Shown here: positions 24,836-32,659 of the stretch, piece after piece
Position numbering within the stretch: position 1 is the stretch's first letter
Layout: each line of letters starts with the position of its first letter
From: Aphanocapsa lilacina HA4352-LM1
Lineage (GTDB): Bacteria > Cyanobacteriota > Cyanobacteriia > Gloeobacterales > Gloeobacteraceae
Direction: 5' to 3'
Length of the DNA stretch: 37,888 nucleotides
Assembly: GCA_019359725.1 (NCBI GenBank)
Contig: JAHHGR010000045.1
Coordinates: 1 to 37,888, forward strand
Program-made: the position numbers and the translations under genes
The notes under the pieces: model-generated
Told to the model about the DNA's origin: nothing
What the model saw: the letters and a program-made list of their open reading frames with translations, nothing else
Database searches by the model: none

Positions 24836-25717
24836 GTGCTCTCTGCATTGACCGGTCGGGTAAAGCGACTCAAAGATACCTTTTTGGCGTATCTGGAGTT
24901 GAGCAACCGCAACCATCTGGCGCTGTTGGACGCCACCGCCTACATCATCGAGGTGCTCCAGCTGCAAAACCGCGTCTTTCTAGATGGGCGCACCGAGCTG
25001 AACAGGCAGATGGCCGCTCTGGGCGAGGCCTGTGGGCGGGGACAAAGCCCAAACCCACCTGGCGATTCGCCGGTGCCCATCGTCGTCTGGGACGCGGACG
25101 CCCCCGCCACCCCGGAGGCCGGTTTTTTTGCCCACCTGGCCGGGGTGCTGCCCGATCGCCGCGCGGTGGCCGTGGGCACTCCGCGCGGCGAGGTGCTCGA
25201 ATGGTTGCAGGAGGCAGGCTTTGCCGTCACCGCCTGTTCCGGGGTGGCGGAGGTGACGGCCGCCCTCGCCCAGTGGCAGGGTGAACGACAGGCCTATCCC
25301 GCCGCTCTTCCCGGTCGCGCCGGTCTGCAGCACGAGGGCGGCGGTGTACCCCAACAGACGTCCCTGGCGCACATCGACACAGGCAGCGCGCTCTTCGATG
25401 TGCTCGCAGCGCTCGAAGAGCAGCGCTGCGCAGTGATCTCGGCGGCATTGGCCCCCGGTGTCCCCGGTGATCCGGTTTTGGGGGAACTGGTGGGGCGGAT
25501 GCGTCGGGGCGGCTATCCGTGGCAGCTGGTGCTCTACCGTCTGGAGAGCGGACGGGTTTCTTTTTATTGCGACAGCGCGGCGAGCGTGCCGGGAGCCTGG
25601 GGGTACGCCTTTTTCTTTGCCGAGCACGAAATTTACTGGCAGGCGCGGCGGTGGTGCACCGCGCTGCTGCCGATCACCCACTTCAAAGGCTGGAAAACGG
25701 CATCGGATCGGGGATAA
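24836..25717 (+). CDS. Uncharacterised protein with FkbM-associated C-terminal segment
   Basis: 293 residues. The N-terminus (RNHLALLDATAYIIEVLQ, LDGRTELNRQMAALGEA) is helical. The middle looks Rossmann-like but has no SAM motif (GFFAHLAGVLPDRRAVAVG, EVLEWLQEAGFAVTAC). The last ~90 residues resemble the extension found after FkbM methyltransferase domains (MRRGGYPWQLVLYRLES, VPGAWGYAFFFAEHEIYW). It could be a degenerate methyltransferase or an accessory subunit of the upstream fusion. GTG 24836 has GAGGA 8 nt upstream and begins 4 nt after the preceding stop, so it is co-translated with it. Function is not assigned. Confidence 0.6.
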   Translation: MLSALTGRVKRLKDTFLAYLELSNRNHLALLDATAYIIEVLQLQNRVFLDGRTELNRQMAALGEACGRGQSPNPPGDSPVPIVVWDADAPATPEAGFFAHLAGVLPDRRAVAVGTPRGEVLEWLQEAGFAVTACSGVAEVTAALAQWQGERQAYPAALPGRAGLQHEGGGVPQQTSLAHIDTGSALFDVLAALEEQRCAVISAALAPGVPGDPVLGELVGRMRRGGYPWQLVLYRLESGRVSFYCDSAASVPGAWGYAFFFAEHEIYWQARRWCTALLPITHFKGWKTASDRG

Positions 25718-25797
25718 AAATGCCCCCATAACTCGCTGGAAGCAGCCTCTGACGCTGCATAGTCAACTGCAGCCAGGTATACGGACAGGTCACGTGT

Positions 25798-25826
25798 TTG
25801 ACTGCATACATTGCGCATGGTGTAAA
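25798..25826 (+). promoter_or_regulatory. Candidate sigma70-type promoter for the tyrosine-kinase gene
   Basis: TTGACT (25798-25803), 17-nt spacer, TGTAAA (25821-25826). The transcript would start near 25833 and include the AGGAGAG ribosome binding site (25851-25857). An inverted repeat GCTGCA/TGCAGC (25755-25774) lies just upstream. The second half of the cluster may thus be separately controlled. Confidence 0.5.
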
Positions 25827-25860
25827 TTCTTGGTTGCAGGTGCGTGTATGAGGAGAGTGC

Positions 25861-28137
25861 GTGGGACTGCGCGAGTACTTGCGGATTTTGAACCGCCACT
25901 GGCCCTACGCTGCGGGGACGGCCCTCGCGGTGGTGACGGTTGTTACCGTCTGGACTTTTGCGCTGCCACCGGTCTGGGAAGCCCAGGGCCGTTTATTGTT
26001 CAAACAAAAAGATACGGCGATTGACAACCCTACAGCCGTAGGCTTGCGCGGCGCTCTTGGACAGATGGGCTCGGTCGCCTACGGCAATCCCCTCGATACC
26101 CAGGCGGAGATCCTCCAATCGCGGCCGGTGGCAGCCGGGGTGATCCGCGATCTGCAACTGACCGACCCGCGCCAGCCGGGGGAGCTGCTCGGCACCACCG
26201 ACTTTTTGCGCGCCCTCAAAGTGGAGGCGTTGCGCCGCACCGACTTATTGGTCATTAAATATCGCGACCGCGACCCGGCTGTGGCGGCAAAGGTGGTCAA
26301 CACCCTCGCCCGCCATTACATCGACCTCAACATGCAGCAAAATCGGGCGGAAGCCGCCTCGACCCGCAGCTTCGTCGAAGCGCAGCTGCCGGCGATGGAG
26401 CAGCGCCTGCGCGCCTCGGAGCGCAGACTGCGTTCCTTCAAAGAACAGTACGGCAGCGTCGCCCTCGCCGAAGAGCAGCAGGCGGCGGTGCGTCTTTTGT
26501 CCGAATTTCGAAGCCAGCAGGCCCAGGCCGATGTCGCCCTTTCGGAGGCCGGGGCGCGGGTGCGGGCGATCGACGCCCGTATGGGCGGTCTTTCTGAACC
26601 AGAGGCGCTCGTGGCCGGTGCCCTGAGCGGCAGCGACGGGATGCGCGATTTGCGCAAGACCTTGCTTGAGATCGAATCGAAGCTGGCGGTGGCCCGCGCC
26701 CAGTACCAGGACAGCTATCCCGAAGTTGAACAACTCATCAAGCGGCGGGGTGCCCTGCGGGCGCTGCTGGCAAGCGAGGCAGACCGGCTTTTGGGCCGCC
26801 GGAGGCTGCCCGATTCGCTGCTCGATGCGCATCTGGGGACCGGGGGGAGCGAGCCCGCGGCGGTCCCCGACGATCTGCCGCGCCTCGACGCGGTGCGCCA
26901 GCAACTGCTCAAAGATCTGATCGCCGCGCGGGTCGAAGAACTGGCCACCCGCACCCGCACCGAGGCGATCGCTCGGGTGAGTGCCGAGTACGACGCGCGG
27001 GTGGCCGCTTTACCCCGGCTGGAGGAGTCCCAGCGCCAGTTGGCCCGGCAGGTGGAAGCCGACCAGGAAGCCTACCGGCTATTGCAAAAAAAATTCTACG
27101 AATACCGGATTCTCGAAGCGCAGAATATCGGCAACGCCACGCTCATCGAACCGGCCGAGGTGCCTGAGATCCCGGCCTGGCCGAAACCGCTGCTCAATCT
27201 GGCCGCGGGTGGGGTGCTCGCCTTGATTCTCGCAGCGCTCGCCGCCTACACGCGCGAATTTTTTGACGACTCGCTGCGCAGCATCGAGGAAGCGCGGGGG
27301 CTTCTGGGCACATCGCTTCTGGGGGGCGTGCCGCGCTGGAACGCCCAGAGCGGCCTGGGTCCGCTCATTGTACTTCGCGACCCGCTCTCGCCGGTGAGCG
27401 AGGCCTATCGTTCGATCCGTACCCACCTCAAATTTTTAAGCAGCGAGCGGGGTCTGCGCGCCTTCGTGCTCACCAGCGCCAGCCCCCAGGAGGGAAAATC
27501 GACCACCGCCGCCAATCTTGCGGCGGTGAGCGCCCAGGCAGGGGCGCGGGTGTTGCTCGTGGACGGCGACCTGCGCAAACCCCGCCAGCACACCCTCTGG
27601 GATCTCGACAACCGCCAGGGACTCTCGACGCTGCTGGTGGGTGAGTCCGACTGGCAAACGGCAGTCCGCCCCACCCCCCAGCCGGGTCTCGCGGTGCTCA
27701 CCGCCGGACCGCCACCGCCCAACCCGGTGGCCCTGCTCGAATCGAGGCGGTTGGGCGAACTGCTTGGCCTGTGGAGCGAACAGTTCGACCTCGTCATCTT
27801 TGACACCCCGCCGCTCACCGCCGCCGCCGATGCCCTGGTACTGGGGGCGCTGGGCGGCGGACTGGTGCTGGTGGTGCGTCCGGGCATCGCCAACAAGCGC
27901 GTGCTCGCCAAGGTGCGCGACAGCCTCAAGCGGCCCGGCATCGAGTTGTTGGGCCATATCGTCAATGGCACGATTGCCGCCAACGAAGGCCACGACGAGT
28001 ACTACTACTACAACCGCTACGGGGCCGACCCCGCCCCAGAGCAGCCTGGGGCCGCAGCCCACACCAACGGCAACAGCACCGCCCGCCGTTGGTTCCAATC
28101 CCTCTCCACCCGGCGCTCCAGCAAGCCCCGCTCCTGA
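25861..28137 (+). CDS. Wzc-type polysaccharide co-polymerase / BY-family tyrosine autokinase
   Basis: 758 residues. Order: TM1 at about 15-37 (YAAGTALAVVTVVTVWTFAL); Wzz-type periplasmic region to about 130; long coiled coil (about 150-415); Pro-rich Wzz motif and TM2 (VPEIPAWPKPLLNLAAGG, about 430-460); cytoplasmic BY-kinase domain with Walker A SPQEGKST (about 540), Walker A' LLVDGDLRKP (about 565) and Walker B VIFDTPP (about 647). A C-terminal tyrosine cluster HDEYYYYNRYG (about 710) is the expected autophosphorylation site. It controls chain length and export of exopolysaccharide through cycles of phosphorylation. A cognate Wza or phosphatase is not in the window. GTG 25861 follows a good ribosome binding site. 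The next gene begins 2 nt after its stop. Confidence 0.93.
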   Translation: MGLREYLRILNRHWPYAAGTALAVVTVVTVWTFALPPVWEAQGRLLFKQKDTAIDNPTAVGLRGALGQMGSVAYGNPLDTQAEILQSRPVAAGVIRDLQLTDPRQPGELLGTTDFLRALKVEALRRTDLLVIKYRDRDPAVAAKVVNTLARHYIDLNMQQNRAEAASTRSFVEAQLPAMEQRLRASERRLRSFKEQYGSVALAEEQQAAVRLLSEFRSQQAQADVALSEAGARVRAIDARMGGLSEPEALVAGALSGSDGMRDLRKTLLEIESKLAVARAQYQDSYPEVEQLIKRRGALRALLASEADRLLGRRRLPDSLLDAHLGTGGSEPAAVPDDLPRLDAVRQQLLKDLIAARVEELATRTRTEAIARVSAEYDARVAALPRLEESQRQLARQVEADQEAYRLLQKKFYEYRILEAQNIGNATLIEPAEVPEIPAWPKPLLNLAAGGVLALILAALAAYTREFFDDSLRSIEEARGLLGTSLLGGVPRWNAQSGLGPLIVLRDPLSPVSEAYRSIRTHLKFLSSERGLRAFVLTSASPQEGKSTTAANLAAVSAQAGARVLLVDGDLRKPRQHTLWDLDNRQGLSTLLVGESDWQTAVRPTPQPGLAVLTAGPPPPNPVALLESRRLGELLGLWSEQFDLVIFDTPPLTAAADALVLGALGGGLVLVVRPGIANKRVLAKVRDSLKRPGIELLGHIVNGTIAANEGHDEYYYYNRYGADPAPEQPGAAAHTNGNSTARRWFQSLSTRRSSKPRS

Positions 28138-28139
28138 AG

Positions 28140-29180
28140 ATGTCTGCCATCGCCGTCAACGGCCGGTTCCTGCACAAAGCGCGCATCTGTGGCGTCGAGC
28201 GCTACGGCCGGGAGGTGGTTGCCCGGCTGCCGGAGTACGTGCCGCTCAACGTCCGGCAGCCTGCCCATGGTGCGCTCGCCTACCACCACCTCTGGGAGCA
28301 GGCGATTTTGCCCTCGCACCTGGACAAGGGTACGCTGCTGTTCAATCCCTGCAACCTGGCACCGCTGTGCCATCCGGCCAATGTGATCACGCTGCACGAC
28401 GCGATTCCTCTGGCCTACCCCCAGTTCTACCGGCCGGCTTTCAGGCTGTACTACCGGGCGCTCATACCGACACTGGCACGCCGGGCCGTCCATGTGATCA
28501 CCGTCTCCGAATACTCCCGGCGGCAGATTACCCGCTTCACAGGCATCAGCGAAAAAAAAATTACCGTGATCCCCAACGGTGTCAGCCACCGCTTTCACCC
28601 CGCCCTACGATCACCGGGTTCGGAGCTGTTCGCCCGATACCGTATCGTGCGCCCCTACATCCTCTATACTGGGTCGCTCGAACCGCGCAAAAACGTCGTC
28701 GCCCTGCTCAAAGCCTTTGCTTTCGCCCGCGAACACCTGGGCCTCGAAGGCTACGAACTGCTGGTGGCAGGTAGCGGTCACCCGATCTTCGCTCCTGCCG
28801 GGTTGGGGGCTTCCCCCTGGCTGGACGTGCGATTTTTGGGCTACGTCGATGATGCCGATCTGCCGTCCCTCTACGCCAACGCCGAATTGTTCGTCTATCC
28901 GTCGCTGTGCGAAGGATTTGGATTGCCGCCTTTGGAGGCGATGGCAGCCGGGGTGGTGGCCCTGGTCTCCCAGGGATCAGCCCTGGAGGAAATGACCATC
29001 GAGCCGGAGTTGCGCTTTGCAGCGCACGATTACCGTGGCCTGGCTGAGAAGATTTGCTATATTCTGGAGCGCCCCTCCCTCAGACTCGCTTACAGCCGCA
29101 AGGGCCTGGAGCGGGCACGCCAGTTTAGCTGGCAGCGGACGGCCGAGCGCACAGCCCAGGTGCTGGCAGCCTACGGCTAA
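28140..29180 (+). CDS. Glycosyltransferase family 4 (GT1 clan), last gene of the exopolysaccharide cluster
   Basis: 346 residues with all landmarks of a GT4 enzyme: N-terminal VNGRFLHKARICGVERYGRE; ITLHDAIPLAYPQFYRP; HVITVSEYSRRQITRF; VIPNGVSHRFHP; ILYTGSLEPRKNVVALLKAF; RFLGYVDDADLPSLYANA; and the E-x7-E donor site within CEGFGLPPLEAMAAGVVAL. It would transfer a hexose-type residue, by analogy with mannosyl/rhamnosyl transferases; the sugar cannot be read from sequence. ATG 28140 begins 2 nt after the tyrosine-kinase stop, so the two are tightly coupled. Confidence 0.93.
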   Translation: MSAIAVNGRFLHKARICGVERYGREVVARLPEYVPLNVRQPAHGALAYHHLWEQAILPSHLDKGTLLFNPCNLAPLCHPANVITLHDAIPLAYPQFYRPAFRLYYRALIPTLARRAVHVITVSEYSRRQITRFTGISEKKITVIPNGVSHRFHPALRSPGSELFARYRIVRPYILYTGSLEPRKNVVALLKAFAFAREHLGLEGYELLVAGSGHPIFAPAGLGASPWLDVRFLGYVDDADLPSLYANAELFVYPSLCEGFGLPPLEAMAAGVVALVSQGSALEEMTIEPELRFAAHDYRGLAEKICYILERPSLRLAYSRKGLERARQFSWQRTAERTAQVLAAYG

Positions 29181-29193
29181 ATGTGGTGGCAAT

Positions 29194-29214
29194 GCCGGGA
29201 AGCGACTTCCCGGC
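29194..29214 (+). terminator. Hairpin closing the exopolysaccharide cluster
   Basis: GCCGGGAAG (29194-29202), CGA loop, CTTCCCGGC (29206-29214): a perfect 9-bp GC-rich stem starting 13 nt after the stop at 29180. No T-run follows, so termination strength is uncertain. The next gene converges from the other strand. Confidence 0.5.
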
Positions 29215-29241
29215 CTCACCTATCCGTCTACACCTTGGCAA

Positions 29242-29676
29242 TCAGGCCGTCGTGCACAACGAGTCCTCTTCTGCTTCCTCGTCGTCGCTGCCCCAGAACT
29301 GCTCGGTGAGCAGCGGATTTTCTTTGTTCCAGTAGAGCAGAGCGACAATCAGGGACTGATAACCGATGTTGCGCGCTTCGCCCTCGGCTTTAAGCCAACG
29401 CAGCAGATCCGCCGGCATGCGGATGCTGATCAAAAACCGCTGCTGTGGATTGGCCGTGGTCAGATCTTCATCGAGCGACGTGCGGGGCGGACGGGCGTGC
29501 TTGCGCCACTGCCGTTGATAACGGTAGACCGTGCTGCGGGCAAGGTGGGTTACTTTCATCAACTTCTCCACCAGTTGCCCGGCATTCATCGGCAGGTGGC
29601 CGGCACTCTCCAGTTCGCGCAGAGCGCTCTTGATGCAATCTTGCGTACTTTCAGTCATGCTTGTCTGGCTCTCCAT
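29242..29676 (-). CDS. Putative DNA-binding regulator with HTH and RHH-like segments
   Basis: 144 residues. The N-terminal half has an HTH-like region (LPMNAGQLVEKLMKVTHLAR, then STVYRYQRQWRKHARPP). The C-terminal half looks like a ribbon-helix-helix: strand RFLISIRMPADLLRWL, then ARNIGYQSLIVALLYWNKE. An acidic tail follows (SDDEEAEEDS). Two potential DNA-binding units in so short a protein is unusual. ATG 29676 is chosen; ATG 29658 and GTG 29694 are alternatives. A 10-bp-period tandem repeat sits 27 nt upstream (29703-29721) and may be its own operator. It is a stand-alone gene convergent with the exopolysaccharide operon. Confidence 0.62.
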   Translation of the reverse strand: MESQTSMTESTQDCIKSALRELESAGHLPMNAGQLVEKLMKVTHLARSTVYRYQRQWRKHARPPRTSLDEDLTTANPQQRFLISIRMPADLLRWLKAEGEARNIGYQSLIVALLYWNKENPLLTEQFWGSDDEEAEEDSLCTTA

Positions 29677-29702
29677 GGGCTTCAAACCTTGCACACTGCC
29701 AG

Positions 29703-29721
29703 TGTACGAATCTGTACGAAT
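29703..29721. promoter_or_regulatory. Tandem TGTACGAAT repeats, operator-like
   Basis: TGTACGAAT occurs at 29703-29711 and again at 29713-29721, a 10-bp period that puts both copies on one face of the helix. They lie 27-45 nt upstream of the minus-strand start at 29676, where RHH dimers often bind tandem half-sites. Confidence 0.42.
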
Positions 29722-29808
29722 ACGCCACTTCCATCTTTTGGCGTAAATGTTGGCATGCGGTAAGTAGATTTTGGGATCAGCCCGGGCAAAGCTTTCCGCT
29801 TTGAGTGC

Positions 29809-30441
29809 TCATCCGGCTGCGCGCAATCGCTCATCGAGAAATTGCGCAAGGGTTTCTATCCAGGCCAGTTCCTGCTCGGAGAAACTGCGGGGTGCCGCAC
29901 TTCCCACCAGCAACACGCCCCGATTGCCGAGCGGTTGGCAGACAACTGCCTGCAGGTTCGCAGGCAAATACGCAAATTCGATCCGCCCCGGAAACAGCCG
30001 CAAATCGACCAGATAGACCGGCCGGCCGGTGCGCAGCACCCGCTCGACAATCGGTCCTGCCCTGAAGGGGGATGGTCCTTCAAAGACGCCTGCGCGCATG
30101 GCCGTCTCCCCCTTCCACCACACGAGCAGCACCCGGGCGCGGGTGTGTTCCAGCAGCAACCGCCGAATCAGTATCAGTGCCTCTTGCGCATAGGCTAGGC
30201 GCTCCGACCGCTCGTCGATGGGCTCGCCCACCAGTTGCACTTCCTCGGGGGGCACCGGCTGGACCTGCTGCCACAAAAGCCCCACCAGCACCAGCACCGC
30301 GGCCATGGCAAGCCCCAGTGCGTCGGAGCGGGTCTGCTCGGGGGCGAGGTTTGCGGTACCCAATAGCCGGTTGAGCACCACCAGAGTGCCCCCCAGGAGG
30401 CCCACGGCGATGGGCAGATTGCGCAGCAGCACCGACGACAT
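29809..30441 (-). CDS. Cofactor assembly of complex C subunit B (CcbB, CCB2/CCB4-like)
   Basis: 210 residues. Two N-terminal membrane helices (about 5-25, LPIAVGLLGGTLVVLNRLL; about 43-60, ALGLAMAAVLVLVGLLWQ) are joined by the short SRSDA-like loop seen in this family. QPVPPEEVQLVGE and a soluble GAF-like domain with TRARVLLVWWKGE follow. The family is required for covalent attachment of heme ci to cytochrome b6 of the b6f complex. ATG 30441 overlaps the hisF stop by one base (TGATG), so it is translationally coupled to hisF. The pairing with histidine synthesis has no obvious functional logic. The assignment is by overall pattern. Confidence 0.75.
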   Translation of the reverse strand: MSSVLLRNLPIAVGLLGGTLVVLNRLLGTANLAPEQTRSDALGLAMAAVLVLVGLLWQQVQPVPPEEVQLVGEPIDERSERLAYAQEALILIRRLLLEHTRARVLLVWWKGETAMRAGVFEGPSPFRAGPIVERVLRTGRPVYLVDLRLFPGRIEFAYLPANLQAVVCQPLGNRGVLLVGSAAPRSFSEQELAWIETLAQFLDERLRAAG

Positions 30442-31205
30442 CAACCCCGGCGCACGGGCACGCCGTGCGCGGCGAGGTGCGCTTTGATCTGCTCCACGGT
30501 GAGTTCGCCGTAGTGCAACAGCGAAGCGAGCAATGCCGCCTGCGCCGCCCCTTCGGTGAGGGCGGTGCGGATGTGCTCGCAGTTGCCCGCCCCCCCTGAG
30601 GCGATTACCGGCAACTGCACCGCCTCGGCCACCGCCCGGGTGAGGGCCAGGTCATAACCGGCCCGGGTGCCGTCCGCGTCCATGCTGGTGAGCAAAATCT
30701 CCCCCGCCCCCCGCCGCTCGCCCTCGACGGCCCAGGCCACCGCGTCGAGGCCGGTGGGGGTACGGCCGCCGCGCACGTAGACTCCCCAGCCCGCGCCGCC
30801 CGCGCGGGCGCGCGCGTCGATGGCCAGCACGATGCACTGAGCGCCGAAGCGTTCGCCGGCGCGCGAAATCAGTTCAGGATCGCGCACGGCGGCGGAGTTG
30901 ATGCTCACTTTGTCGGCCCCGGCGTCGAGCAAGGCCTGAATCGTGTCCAGATCGCCGATGCCGCCGCCCACGGTCAGGGGGATGAACACCTGCTCGGCGG
31001 TCCGGTAGACCACGTCGATGAGGATCGCCCGCTCTTCGTGGGTGGCGGCAATATCCAGAAACACCAGTTCGTCTGCGCCCTGGTCGTTATAGAGCTTTGC
31101 CAGTTCTACCGGGTCGCCCGCGTCGCGCAGCCCGACGAAGTTGACCCCCTTGACCACCCTGCCCGCCTTGACGTCGAGGCAGGGAACGATGCGTTTTGCC
31201 AGCAT
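30441..31205 (-). CDS. hisF: Imidazole glycerol phosphate synthase cyclase subunit HisF
   Basis: 254 residues, full-length TIM barrel. It uses ammonia from HisH to convert PRFAR into imidazole glycerol phosphate and AICAR (histidine synthesis). The catalytic Asp residues are present: [16 protein letters not shown] near the start and [15 protein letters not shown] near residue 130. Phosphate-binding segments are [20 protein letters not shown] and [14 protein letters not shown] 31205 is the usual start ([12 protein letters not shown]). It is divergent from atpG across 76 bp and overlaps ccbB at its 3' end. Other his genes are not in the window, as is typical for scattered cyanobacterial his genes. 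Confidence 0.97.
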   Translation of the reverse strand: MLAKRIVPCLDVKAGRVVKGVNFVGLRDAGDPVELAKLYNDQGADELVFLDIAATHEERAILIDVVYRTAEQVFIPLTVGGGIGDLDTIQALLDAGADKVSINSAAVRDPELISRAGERFGAQCIVLAIDARARAGGAGWGVYVRGGRTPTGLDAVAWAVEGERRGAGEILLTSMDADGTRAGYDLALTRAVAEAVQLPVIASGGAGNCEHIRTALTEGAAQAALLASLLHYGELTVEQIKAHLAAHGVPVRRG

Positions 31206-31230
31206 GGATGCGCGGCCTGAATGTGCCCGG

Positions 31231-31244
31231 TAATGGTACCATTA
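31231..31244. promoter_or_regulatory. Perfect 14-bp palindrome between hisF and atpG
   Basis: TAATGGTACCATTA is its own reverse complement and sits in the middle of the 76-bp divergent intergenic region, 26 nt from the hisF start and 37 nt from the atpG start. It could be a shared operator. No clear -35/-10 pair for atpG stands out. Confidence 0.35.
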
Positions 31245-31281
31245 TGAAAAAATTTGAAGATTCTCGTCCAGGAGCCGGGCC

Positions 31282-32226
31282 GTGCCGAACCTACGTGGTA
31301 TACGCGATCGCATCAAATCCGTCAAAAATACCCAGAAGATCACCAAGGCCATGCGCCTGGTGGCTGCCGCCCGGGTCCGCCGCGCCCAGGAGCAGGTGCT
31401 CGCCAGCCGACCCTTCGCGGACCGCCTGGTGGGCCTGTTGTTCCGGCTGCGCTCGCGGTTGCGCTTTGAGGACGTCCAGTCGCCGCTGATGGAGCGCCGC
31501 GACGTGCAGAAGGTGCTGGTGCTGGTGATTGCCGGCGACCGCGGTCTGTGCGGCGCCTACAATTCCAACATCATCCGCCGCACCGTACAGTACCTGCGCG
31601 AGTTGCAGCAGCAGGGTAAGCAGTTCGCCCTCTACCTGGTGGGCAACAAAGCCATCTCGTTCTTCCGGCGCTCCAACTTTCCGATTGCCAAGACCCTTGC
31701 TAACCCCGATCCCAACGCTCCCCTCGAAGCGGCCAACCAGCTTATCACCGATGACATCCTGGCGCCGTTTCTGTCGGGTGAATACGACCAGGTCGAACTG
31801 GTCTACACCCGCTTTGTCTCGCTGATTTCTGCGCGCCCGACCATCCAGACCCTGCTGCCCCTCGACCCCGATGCCCTTGGCCAGGAGGACGAGACTTTCA
31901 AACTGATCACCAAGGGCGGCGGCTTCGAGGTGCTCCGCGAAAAGCAGCAGGTGCGCACCGAACCCGAATTTGCCGCCGATACCATCTTCGAGCAAGATCC
32001 TACCCAGTTGCTGGATGCGCTGTTGCCGCTGTATCTCACCAGCGAAATTCTGCACGCCCTGCAGGAAGCTTCAGCAAGCGAACTGGCCGCCCGCATGACG
32101 GCAATGAGTGCCGCTTCCGACAACGCCAAGAAGCTTTTGAGCACACTCACCATCGTCTACAACAAGGCGCGCCAGGCGTCAATCACCCAGGAAATCCTGG
32201 AGGTGGTCAGCGGCGCGAACGCTTAA
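31282..32226 (+). CDS. atpG: ATP synthase F1 gamma subunit
   Basis: 314 residues (called atpC in some cyanobacterial nomenclature). It is the rotor shaft of F1. The N-terminal helix (IRDRIKSVKNTQKITKAMRL), the GDRGLCGAYNSNIIRR block and the C-terminal helix (ASDNAKKLLSTLTIVYNKAR, QASITQEILEVVSGA) are canonical. Between about residues 195 and 235 is the cyanobacterial insertion (LLPLDPDALGQEDETFKLIT, FEVLREKQQ). It lacks the redox-active cysteine pair of the chloroplast gamma subunit, as expected. GTG 31282. The gene is alone here, not behind atpA as in most cyanobacteria. A strong hairpin follows immediately. Confidence 0.97.
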   Translation: MPNLRGIRDRIKSVKNTQKITKAMRLVAAARVRRAQEQVLASRPFADRLVGLLFRLRSRLRFEDVQSPLMERRDVQKVLVLVIAGDRGLCGAYNSNIIRRTVQYLRELQQQGKQFALYLVGNKAISFFRRSNFPIAKTLANPDPNAPLEAANQLITDDILAPFLSGEYDQVELVYTRFVSLISARPTIQTLLPLDPDALGQEDETFKLITKGGGFEVLREKQQVRTEPEFAADTIFEQDPTQLLDALLPLYLTSEILHALQEASASELAARMTAMSAASDNAKKLLSTLTIVYNKARQASITQEILEVVSGANA

Positions 32227-32229
32227 GGC

Positions 32230-32261
32230 GTCAGGTGTCAGGGTGCGTTCTGACACCTGAC
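32230..32261. terminator. Bidirectional hairpin after atpG
   Basis: GTCAGGTGTCAG (32230-32241), 8-nt loop, CTGACACCTGAC (32250-32261): a perfect 12-bp stem 3 nt after the atpG stop and 7 nt from the stop of the convergent DUF1830 gene. No T-run is present. It probably serves both transcripts. Confidence 0.6.
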
Positions 32262-32268
32262 AACCTAC

Positions 32269-32553
32269 TCAATCCGCCGCAACCGCGATCGAACTGACCA
32301 TCTCGCGGATCTCCAGCTGGGTGCAGGGGATCGTATCCGCCAGCAAGCACGTCGCGTGACTGCCTGTGTACACTTCGAGCTGGGCTTCCGGCAGGGCGCA
32401 AAACAGAATCGTCTGGGCAGGGAAGACGACCCGTTCAAAGTACCAGCCGGGAACGTTGGTGACGCGGACAATCTGCAAACCGCCGGTGCGATTTGCGTAG
32501 GAGCAGGTGAGATGCGTACCTGCGAGTGGCAGGCCGTCCAGGGACTGTTGCAT
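32269..32553 (-). CDS. DUF1830 domain-containing protein
   Basis: 94 residues, nearly all one domain typical of cyanobacteria: LTCSYANRTGGLQIVRVTNV, PGWYFERVVFPAQTILF, AQLEVYTG, DTIPCTQLEI. Such proteins are small, soluble and without an assigned role. ATG 32553 is chosen because the family usually begins shortly before the CSY/CYY block; TTG 32577 would add eight residues. It is convergent with atpG and separated by about 100 nt from rimO, which points the same way but lies upstream, so read-through from rimO is possible. Confidence 0.75.
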   Translation of the reverse strand: MQQSLDGLPLAGTHLTCSYANRTGGLQIVRVTNVPGWYFERVVFPAQTILFCALPEAQLEVYTGSHATCLLADTIPCTQLEIREMVSSIAVAAD

Positions 32554-32659
32554 AGCGAAGGGTTCGAATAAGGACAACTTATCCAGGCGATAATGCTCGC
32601 CTTTATCCCCATCAGAGCACGCCCTGGCGATCCCGGGTGTTCTTGGAGAACTTTTTGTA

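Noticed and set aside
22793..24967. 724-codon minus-strand frame opposite the glycosyltransferase-FkbM gene
   Set aside because: Antisense shadow with Gln/His/Gly-rich composition; the plus strand has unmistakable FkbM motifs.
32555..32575. tRNA T-arm-like GGTTCGAAT
   Set aside because: It lies at the 5' end of the DUF1830 gene with no acceptor stem or anticodon arm around it; no tRNA was found in the window.
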